Source: Ceratorhiza oryzae-sativae | Taxonomy: Eukaryota; Basidiomycota; Agaricomycetes; Cantharellales; Ceratobasidiaceae | Reading direction: 5' to 3' | NCBI GenBank assembly: GCA_030998015.1 | Contig: JARWMV010000227.1 | Span: 1-10,460, forward strand | Length of the DNA: 10,460 nucleotides | Part shown: piece after piece, positions 6,331 to 10,460 of the stretch | How the letters are laid out: every line of letters starts with the position of its first letter | How positions within the stretch are numbered: position 1 is the first letter of the stretch | The notes under the pieces: model-generated | Seen by the model: only the letters and a program-made list of their open reading frames with translations | Database searches by the model: none | What the model was told of the DNA's origin: nothing | Translations under genes and position numbers: made by a program

Positions 6331-6444
6331 ATGAAGAACGAAGCCCTTCACCATAAGACGAAACCTAAGGCCATTTTAAGATTTACGGCAGAGTTCGCAG
6401 ATTCTACCGTGCATCTAAATATACTGTTAAAATGGGTAATCTAG
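6331..6444 (+). CDS. Unassigned 37-codon ORF overlapping a long hairpin
   Basis: ATG at 6331 to TAG at 6442-6444, reading MKNEALHHKTKPKAILRF then TAEFADSTVHLN. The same DNA forms a 9-bp outer stem CCATTTTAA/TTAAAATGG (6371-6379, 6427-6435) with an inner ACGGCAGA/TCTACCGT stem, so a structured RNA is an equal possibility. No family named. Confidence 0.2.
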   Translation: MKNEALHHKTKPKAILRFTAEFADSTVHLNILLKWVI

Positions 6445-6501
6445 TGGAGTATGGTAATATTTGAGAGTTAGGGTTAATAACTCCTTCTTTTATAAAAATT
6501 T

Positions 6502-6673
6502 CCGCCGGCGTTAGAGGGAATCCTAAAGATTCCCTCGTAGAAAATGACGACCGTTCGTCATTTTCAGCCGGCGGCTAAATATCGATATTATGCCGCGCAC
6601 TAGCAATCGCAAACGGTTGCGATTGCTCACGTTGGTTGGTGGGACAAGTCCCACCAGCAACTAACGCGCGCGG
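6502..6673 (+). repeat. Element A, copy 9 (172 bp), fused to B4
   Basis: Plain-loop copy separated from B4 by one G. The identical A-G-B junction occurs at 7607-7609, so A9+B4 and A10+B5 descend from one composite. Confidence 0.97.
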
Positions 6674-6674
6674 G

Positions 6675-6884
6675 CCCCCGCTCTATCGGCTAAAATCTTA
6701 GGTGTAACCCAAGATTTCAGCCGCCCTGCCTAGAGAACTGCGCTTTAGCGCACGTCTTGGCAGGGGTAATAAAGCGGAGGGTCAACGACCCGTGGGCATT
6801 GTTAACGAGGCCGCGTTCGCGGCGAGCCGCGCGCACGCCAGGGCCGCCTTGGCTTAAGCCAAGGCGTTCGCAGGCGTGCACGGG
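6675..6884 (+). repeat. Element B, copy 4 (210 bp), lacks the GAGGTACC hairpin
   Basis: Has the CGGCTAAAATCTT and CCTGCC hairpins and the core outer stem. The GAGGTATTGC...GGAATCAGACG segment, including the 16-bp hairpin, is missing. Right flank is TCATA; the left flank is hidden by A9. Lies 77 bp 3' of the nad1 stop. Confidence 0.93.
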
Positions 6885-6961
6885 TCATATTAGATATAAT
6901 AAATATTCAAACCTGCGGACAGTTGCGCCTTACTCACAGATTCTGTTCAGGGAGGGGATTA

Positions 6962-7321
6962 TTAGTTAGGTGATATATCAAATGCAATCAATAAGCCTGG
7001 CACTAATGCGATTAAGGCGATTGCTACAGGTAGTAAACCAGTCCAGCAGAAAATCATTAGTTGATCATATCTCAATCTAGGCAGAGTGGCTCTAAACCAC
7101 ACGAATAGGAAACATACTAAACTAGTTTTTATAGCTAACACTACTGATTGCAGGTTTACAACCGTATCGTTAACAAAAATTTCAGGTAGCAAGTAGCCTC
7201 CAAAAAACAATATAGCTGTTATACATGAGAATAACACTATTGAGCTATACTCTGCTAAGAAAAAGAAAACAAAAGGCACACTAGAGTGTTCTGTAAAGAA
7301 TCCAGCCACAAGCTCGGATTC
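6962..7321 (-). CDS. nad1: NADH dehydrogenase subunit 1, last exon
   Basis: C-terminal 119 residues of the membrane subunit ND1 of respiratory complex I, which forms part of the ubiquinone site and proton path in the inner membrane. The exon starts ESELVAGFFTEHSSVPF, continues FFFLAEYSSIVLFSCITA and VWFRATLPRLRYDQLM, the strongest ND1 signature, and ends IAFDISPN before TAA (6964-6962). Three to four membrane helices are visible. Fungal ND1 proteins place ESELVAGF at about residue 210, so the upstream two-thirds lie beyond the window. The frame is open for exactly 120 codons from GAA at 7321; before it (CTCTTCTTTACG) the expected residues are absent, so a phase-0 intron end is inferred there. 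There is no palindrome in the exon, in contrast to its neighbours. Confidence 0.95.
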   Translation of the reverse strand, partial: ESELVAGFFTEHSSVPFVFFFLAEYSSIVLFSCITAILFFGGYLLPEIFVNDTVVNLQSVVLAIKTSLVCFLFVWFRATLPRLRYDQLMIFCWTGLLPVAIALIALVPGLLIAFDISPN

Positions 7322-7435
7322 CGTAAAGAAGAGAAATTTGAGAGGGTAACTTAGAAAAACTCACCAAAGTAAGGTGAGTTTCCCCGAATAAATTAAAATT
7401 TAAAGTCAGCTAAAACGAATTATTTATCTAATTTT
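7322..7435 (-). other. 3' end of nad1 intron (probably group I)
   Basis: Minus-strand sequence between element A10 and the nad1 exon. It ends in G (7322), as group I introns do, and contains an 8-bp hairpin AACTCACC/GGTGAGTT (7355-7377) that could be P9. The catalytic core strands were not identified, so the class rests on the GIY-YIG ORF and the terminal G. Confidence 0.5.
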
Positions 7436-7607
7436 CCGCCGGCGTTAGAGGGAATCCTAAAGATTCCCTCGTAGAAAATGACGACCGTTCGTCATTTTCA
7501 GCCGGCGGCTAAATATCGATATTATGCCGCGCACTAGCAATCGCAAACGGTTGCGATTGCTCACGTTGGTTGGTGGGACAAGTCCCACCAGCAACTAACG
7601 CGCGCGG
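7436..7607 (+). repeat. Element A, copy 10 (172 bp), fused to B5
   Basis: Plain-loop copy forming the second A+B composite. It lies inside the inferred nad1 intron, between the endonuclease 3' end and the exon. Confidence 0.97.
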
Positions 7608-7608
7608 G

Positions 7609-7771
7609 CCCCCGCTCTATCGGCTAAAATCTTAGGTGTAACCCAAGATTTCAGCCGCTAAAGCGGAGGGTCAACGACCCGTGGGCATTGTTAACGAGGC
7701 CGCGTTCGCGGCGAGCCGCGCGCACGCCAGGGCCGCCTTGGCAAGCCAAGGCGTTCGCAGGCGTGCACGGG
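7609..7771 (+). repeat. Element B, copy 5 (163 bp), reduced
   Basis: Like B4 but also lacking the CCTGCC...GGCAGG hairpin, and with GCCTTGGC-AA-GCCAAGGC shortened by two bases at the apex. It successively drops whole hairpins while keeping the outer stem. Right flank is TAATA, without the usual TC. Confidence 0.92.
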
Positions 7772-7772
7772 T

Positions 7773-7868
7773 AATATTTACCGTTAAAAATTTTACCTGA
7801 TCTAACTTTTCGGGAAACTGTGGTCTTATTAACACCAAATTCAGCAGCTAGCTCTATTTGATTTTTGA
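7773..7868 (-). pseudogene. GIY-YIG ORF segment 7: helix-turn-helix
   Basis: KNQIELAAEFGVNKTTVSRK with SGKIFNGKYY, a NUMOD1/HTH DNA-binding tail. It is joined in sense to LIKTF on the other side of B6. B5 begins at the KYY end, so the exact C-terminus is uncertain. Confidence 0.85.
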
Positions 7869-8095
7869 CCCGTGCACGCCTGCGAACGCCTTGGCTCATA
7901 TTGACCTTAAGGTCAATAATCAAGCCAAGTCGGCCCTGGCGTGCGCGCGGCGTCTGATTCCTAGGTACCCTGGAACTTAAAGTTCCAGGGTACCTCGCAA
8001 TACCTCGCCGCGAACGCGGCCTCGATAACCAAACCCCTCGGGTCAACAGCATGTATTTATATATAAATACAATGCTGGATGACCCTAAGCGGGGG
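7869..8095 (-). repeat. Element B, copy 6 (227 bp), inverted, with exact TTTGA repeats
   Basis: Same form as B3. It is flanked by identical TTTGA at 7864-7868 and 8096-8100. It enters the endonuclease between LIKTF and KNQIEL. Element plus one flank is 232 nt (a frameshift). One arm of the long hairpin has CTAGG for CGAGG, a single broken pair. Confidence 0.95.
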
Positions 8096-8285
8096 TTTGA
8101 ATGTTTTAATCAAATTATTTTCCATGTCGTATATTCCTAAGGGATTTTTACTCATTACATCAGAAATTTTATTTCTAGTTTCAGAGGTATGGGTGAACAT
8201 AGGATTTAACTCGCCAGGTTTGCTTCCATGCAAGATTTATAAAATCTTGCTGGACCTGATTAACTTAATTGATTCTAGTGTATGA
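8096..8285 (-). pseudogene. GIY-YIG ORF segment 6: NUMOD3-like repeat and linker
   Basis: Reads HTLESIKLI, then SKPGELNPMFTHTSETRNKI, then NPLGIYDMENNLIKTF. A 30-bp hairpin at 8225-8254 sits between KLIR and SKPG. Lacks other damage. Confidence 0.85.
8225..8254. repeat. 30-bp free-standing hairpin in the GIY-YIG ORF
   Basis: TCCA-T-GCAAGATTT...AAATCTTGC-TGGA. A relative of the 37-bp hairpins nested in A4 and A8. It is exactly ten codons long but introduces an in-frame TAA; removing it leaves KLIR-SKPGELNPMF in frame. Confidence 0.9.
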
Positions 8286-8529
8286 CCCGTGCACGCCTGC
8301 GAACGCCTTGGCTTAAGCCAAGCAAGCTTGGCTCATATTGACCTTAAGGTCAATGTAAGCCAAGGCGGCCCTGGCGTGCGCGCGGCGTCTGATTCCGAGG
8401 TACCCTGGAACTTAAAGTTCCAGGGTACCTCGCAATACCTCGCCGCGAACGCGGCCTCGATAACCATACCCACGGGTCAACAGCATGTATTTATATATAA
8501 ATACAATGCTGGTTGACCCTAAGCGGGGG
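8286..8529 (-). repeat. Element B, copy 7 (244 bp), inverted, with exact TATGA repeats
   Basis: Flanked by identical TATGA at 8281-8285 and 8530-8534. It splits FGKN from HTLESI. Its GCCTTGGC hairpin carries the ATTGACC palindrome plus a further AAGCAAGCTTGG expansion, the most nested version of this loop. Element plus flank is 249 nt (a multiple of three) but contains stops, such as TAG soon after entry. Confidence 0.95.
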
Positions 8530-8609
8530 TATGATTTTTCCCAAACATCGGGTGGTTGGTTTTATCTACAAATCTAGCTTTCATTTTAGATATTGCCTCA
8601 GCCGTGTGT
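8530..8609 (-). pseudogene. GIY-YIG ORF segment 5: NUMOD3-like
   Basis: HTAEAISKMKARFVDKTNHP then MFGKN, between A11 and B7. It is open and matches the repeated H-x-x-E-x-x-x-K-x and NHPMFGK pattern of the family. Confidence 0.87.
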
Positions 8610-8831
8610 CCGCCGGCGTTAGAGGGAATCCTCAGATGAGGTAGCCTTGACCATGAGTCTCATGGTCCAGGCTACCTCCCATAAAGATTCCCTCGTAGAA
8701 AATGACGACCGTTCGTCATTTTCAGCCGGCGGCTAAATATCGATATTATGCCGCGCACTAGCAATCGCAAACGGTTGCGATTGCTCACGTTGGTTGGTGG
8801 GACAAGTCCCACCAGCAACTAACGCGCGCGG
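8610..8831 (+). repeat. Element A, copy 11 (222 bp), with 50-bp hairpin in loop 1
   Basis: Same variant as copy 2 (nested hairpin 8638-8678). It separates SMLG from HTAEAI. Exact removal leaves the frame one base off, so some target bases were probably lost or gained. Confidence 0.97.
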
Positions 8832-8912
8832 GCCTAGCATAGATTTAGCTTCCTGTTTGAAATTAAATAATTCTTCGAAAGGAAAGCTTTTAATAACCTC
8901 TGTTTCAATATC
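8832..8912 (-). pseudogene. GIY-YIG ORF segment 4
   Basis: DIETEVIKSFPFEELFNFKQ then EAKSMLG, the block that follows the GIY-YIG core in these intron enzymes. Just upstream VLTTTGG (to about 8935) is still open but already within a palindrome. Confidence 0.87.
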
Positions 8913-8920
8913 ACCCCCCG

Positions 8921-9111
8921 TGGTGGTGAGGACCGTCGCTCCGCTCGGGCCCATCCACCACCAAACCCTACCCCGCTAATCGATACCCCTGCCAAGACGT
9001 GCGCTAAAGCGCAGTTCTCTAGGCAGGGTGTAGATTTGCCTTCGCAAATCATCGATTAGTGGAGCCCTCCGCGCTTAGGCCGCCCTGCTGGCGATCAAAG
9101 AGCGCGGAGGG
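8921..9111. repeat. Palindrome cluster C (three nested hairpins)
   Basis: C1 (8921-8962) pairs GTGGTGG with CCACCAC. C2 (8976-9059) has outer stem CTAATCGAT/ATCGATTAG enclosing the inverted CCTGCC...GGCAGG hairpin of B1/B4 and GATTTGC/GCAAATC. C3 (9065-9111) pairs CCCTCCGCGCT with AGCGCGGAGGG and shares its inner TTAGGCCGCCC...GGCGATCAAAG with 2401-2440 and 5495-5534. It sits between ORF segments 3 and 4. Confidence 0.88.
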
Positions 9112-9121
9112 GGCAGGCTTA

Positions 9122-9263
9122 CCCGTGCCGTGGGTTGTGCGCGAGGCGGCCCCTCTGGCCGCGAGGTATTGCGAGGTACCCTGGAACTTTCAGTTCCAGG
9201 GTACCTCGGAATCAGACGCCCGCGCACGCCAGGGCCGCAGCTGCGATCGTAGGCGGGCACGGG
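9122..9263 (+). repeat. Element B, copy 9 (142 bp), core only
   Basis: Only the core: CCCGTGCC/GGCACGGG outer stem (compensated G-C change relative to CCCGTG/CACGGG), a changed GCGGCCcctctGGCCGC hairpin, the intact GAGGTACC hairpin with a TTTC loop, and a shortened CGCAGCTGCG apex. It is joined to cluster C instead of the usual left modules. Confidence 0.9.
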
Positions 9264-9378
9264 TCAGTTAAAACTACAGCGACTCTAGCTGAAATTGTTG
9301 CACGTACGTGCAACAACTTCACGCTTGTAGAGGAGACGTATGTGTGCGGCTTAAGCCGTACACAGACGGATCCGAAGC
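9264..9378. repeat. Two additional palindromes inside the GIY-YIG ORF
   Basis: A perfect 22-bp palindrome at 9295-9316 (TTGTTGCACGT and its complement) and GTGTGCGGCTTAAGCCGTACAC-type 9342-9363 with G-U wobble. The minus frame of the ORF meets stops here, so this is inserted or decayed sequence following HEDPLTQ. Confidence 0.75.
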
Positions 9379-9482
9379 TTGAGTTAAAGGATCTTCGTGA
9401 TAATAATAAACTACAAAAATAAAATTATTTATACCATGTTTTTTCATACTTCGCTGTAATCTGGCATTTGTTGTGATACCCT
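9379..9482 (-). pseudogene. GIY-YIG ORF segment 3: end of the catalytic domain
   Basis: GITTNARLQRSMKKHGINNF then IFVVYYYHEDPLTQ. NARLQRSMKKHG is the conserved helix after YIG in this family. The segment is bounded by A12 and the palindromes at 9264-9378. Confidence 0.88.
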
Positions 9483-9654
9483 CCGCCGGCGTTAGAGGGA
9501 ATCCTAAAGATTCCCTCGTAGAAAATGACGACCGTTCGTCATTTTCAGCCGGCGGCTAAATATCGATATTATGCCGCGCACTAGCAATCGCAAACGGTTG
9601 CGATTGCTCACGTTGGTTGGTGGGACAAGTCCCACCAGCAACTAACGCGCGCGG
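9483..9654 (+). repeat. Element A, copy 12 (172 bp), in the GIY-YIG domain
   Basis: Plain-loop copy between ERFTD and GITTNARLQ. Exact removal of the 172 bp joins the two halves in frame (GAT-CAG-GGT). Confidence 0.97.
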
Positions 9655-9962
9655 GATCTGTGAATCTTTCATACATATCTTTGCTGGACCCTATGTATTG
9701 TTTTCCATCTTTAGTGTTGACTAAACCATAAACACCGCCAACTTTTTTAAGATCTGCACGAACATCTTTAGGATCATTTAAATCAGAATATACCTTTAAA
9801 GGCACTAATGCAGAGATTAAGCTAGATACCATATTATTTGGAAGGATAAAGTTAAGTATCTCTTCAAATTCAATTAACATAGTAAATATAACTGTAATTA
9901 AAAACACACAAAGTAAAATTGAAAATAGATATCCTCTAAGAGGAAATAAGAAATTAATCAAA
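9655..9962 (-). pseudogene. GIY-YIG ORF segment 2: leader and GIY-YIG motif
   Basis: INFLFPLRGYLFSILLCVFL begins a hydrophobic leader with one or two possible membrane spans, then LKKVGGVYGLVNTKDGKQYI followed by GSSKDMYERFTD. The motif is GVY...YIG, as in intron GIY-YIG enzymes. B8 lies at its upstream edge, A12 at its downstream edge. Confidence 0.9.
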
Positions 9963-10171
9963 CCCCCGCTTATCGGCTAAAATCTTAGGTGTAACCCAAG
10001 ATTTCAGCCGATACGCGTAGACCCGAGGGGTTTGGTTATCGAGGCCGCGTTCGCGGCGAGGTATTGCGAGGTACCCTGGAACTTTCAGTTCCAGGGTACC
10101 TCGGAATCAGACGCCGCGCGCACGCCAGGGCCGCCTTGGCTTAAGCCAGGGCGTTCGCAGGCGTGCTCGGG
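9963..10171 (+). repeat. Element B, copy 8 (209 bp), with exact TCAAA repeats
   Basis: Flanked by identical TCAAA at 9958-9962 and 10172-10176. Left part is a complete hairpin TATCGGCTAAAATCTT...AAGATTTCAGCCGATA; no CCTGCC hairpin. The GAGGTACC hairpin has a TTTC loop as in B9. It interrupts the first codons of the GIY-YIG ORF (ATG TTA TCA AAT TTG ATT when one repeat is dropped). Confidence 0.95.
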
Positions 10172-10277
10172 TCAAATTTGATAACATTTTTATTGGTAGA
10201 TATTGTAATAGTCTCTAAATCTAAATACGCCCCACCAGTTCAAATGGCAAAGGATTTATCTTGTCACAAGACTTGGC
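10172..10277 (-). other. Inferred nad1 intron, 5' of the GIY-YIG ORF
   Basis: Minus strand carries the ORF start (10187) and upstream sequence ending at A13. Frames are closed by standard stops. A group I core would be expected near here but was not identified. Confidence 0.4.
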
Positions 10278-10447
10278 CCGCCGGCGTTAGAGGGAATCCT
10301 AAAGATTCCCTCGTAGAAAATGACGACCGTTCGTCATTTTCAGCCGGCGGCTAAATATCGATATTATGCCGCGCACTAGCAATCGCAAACGGTTGCGATT
10401 GCTCACGTTGGTTGGTGGACAAGTCCACCAGCAACTAACGCGCGCGG
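10278..10447 (+). repeat. Element A, copy 13 (170 bp), paired one-base deletions
   Basis: As copy 1 except that GGTGGGACAAGTCCCACC has become GGTGGACAAGTCCACC: one G and its partner C are both missing, so the stem is one pair shorter but fully matched. Confidence 0.97.
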
Positions 10448-10460
10448 ATTTCTTCATAGT

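Larger units (their letters stand above)
7773..10187 (-). pseudogene. GIY-YIG homing endonuclease ORF split by palindromic elements
   Basis: Intron endonuclease of the GIY-YIG family. From the apparent ATG at 10187-10185 the minus strand gives, in order: a hydrophobic leader; GIY-YIG start GGVYGLVNTKDGKQYIGSS (in 9655-9962); RLQRSMKKHGINNFIFVVYY (9379-9482); DIETEVIKSFPFEELFNFKQ (8832-8912); NUMOD3-like HTAEAISKMKARF and NHPMFGKN (8530-8609); KPGELNPMF and a NUMOD1-like start GIYDMENNLIKTF (8096-8285); helix-turn-helix NQIELAAEFGVNKTTVSRKV and FNGKYY (7773-7868). These are collinear with full-length relatives. Between them lie B8, A12, a B9-containing cluster, A11, B7, a 30-bp hairpin and B6. 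The stops and frameshifts come from these inserts. It probably belongs to the intron before the nad1 exon. Conventional translation cannot give a full protein; RNA removal or bypass is untested. Confidence 0.88.

Noticed and set aside
7651..8052. A single 133-residue ORF containing the helix-turn-helix
   Set aside because: Only the middle (7773-7868) is protein-like; the start lies in B6 and the end in B5, so the frame is an accidental fusion of element and endonuclease sequence.
9608..9961. The GIY-YIG ORF as a complete 117-residue protein ending in A12
   Set aside because: Its last residues are A12 sequence, identical to those at the end of other frames here, and the rest of the enzyme continues beyond A12.
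10172..10277. Minus-strand frame open if UGA is read as Trp (ending KFD-TAA across B8)
   Set aside because: It needs two UGA codons and a jump over B8; both tryptophans in the nad1 exon are TGG, so there is no support for that code, and no family was recognised.
223..10447. CRISPR-like array of regularly repeated palindromes
   Set aside because: The units are 170-220 bp, irregularly spaced and in both orientations, separated by genes; there are no short repeats with uniform spacers and no cas genes.

Overview
The window reads as part of a mitochondrial genome, most likely fungal. It encodes the C-terminal exon of NADH dehydrogenase subunit 1 (nad1), three tRNA genes with normal cloverleaves (Gly-UCC, Arg-UCG, Leu-UAG), and two homing-endonuclease ORFs of the kinds found in fungal group I introns (LAGLIDADG and GIY-YIG). 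All of these are on the minus strand. The Arg-UCG tRNA implies that CGN codons are read. Both tryptophans in the nad1 exon are TGG, so UGA reassignment cannot be judged. I see no marker that fixes the order or genus; lineages with palindrome-rich mtDNA (chytrid, blastocladialean, zygomycete-like) are candidates.

The dominant content is palindromic DNA. Element A (about 172 bp, 13 copies, about 23% of the window) is a nearly invariant pair of Y-shaped modules, each an outer GC-rich stem enclosing two hairpins. Element B (about 140-260 bp, eight copies plus a fragment) is a mosaic of hairpins whose complete copies carry 5-bp flanking direct repeats. Smaller families include CAATTG-punctuated G/C-rich palindromes (F), hairpins built on GTCAAC-ATA-GTTGAC (D/E), and assorted one-off hairpins. 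Elements are nested inside one another, mostly in hairpin loops, and one 341-bp block is duplicated.

Layout: 1-820 is a LAGLIDADG ORF (minus, running off the left edge) interrupted by an A copy and a pair of F palindromes. 804-1177 holds an unassigned 60-codon open frame and palindromes. 1430-1842 carries tRNA-Gly and tRNA-Arg. 1843-3240 is palindrome clusters with three A copies. 3275-3358 is tRNA-Leu. 3359-6500 is almost entirely palindromes and unassigned, possibly structured, sequence. 6502-6884 is an A+B composite. 6962-7321 is the last nad1 exon. From 7322 to the right edge is probably a nad1 intron whose GIY-YIG ORF (about 10187 down to 7773) is cut into pieces by B8, A12, a palindrome cluster with B9, A11, B7, a 30-bp hairpin and B6, with B5+A10 at its 3' end.

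The most notable observation is that the endonuclease fragments remain collinear and open, with stops and frameshifts coming from the inserted palindromes. Either the insertions are very recent or the elements are tolerated through RNA-level removal or translational bypass. The nad1 exon has no insertion. The short flanking repeats and the loop-nested growth point to a mobile, structure-dependent element family with no visible self-encoded protein.
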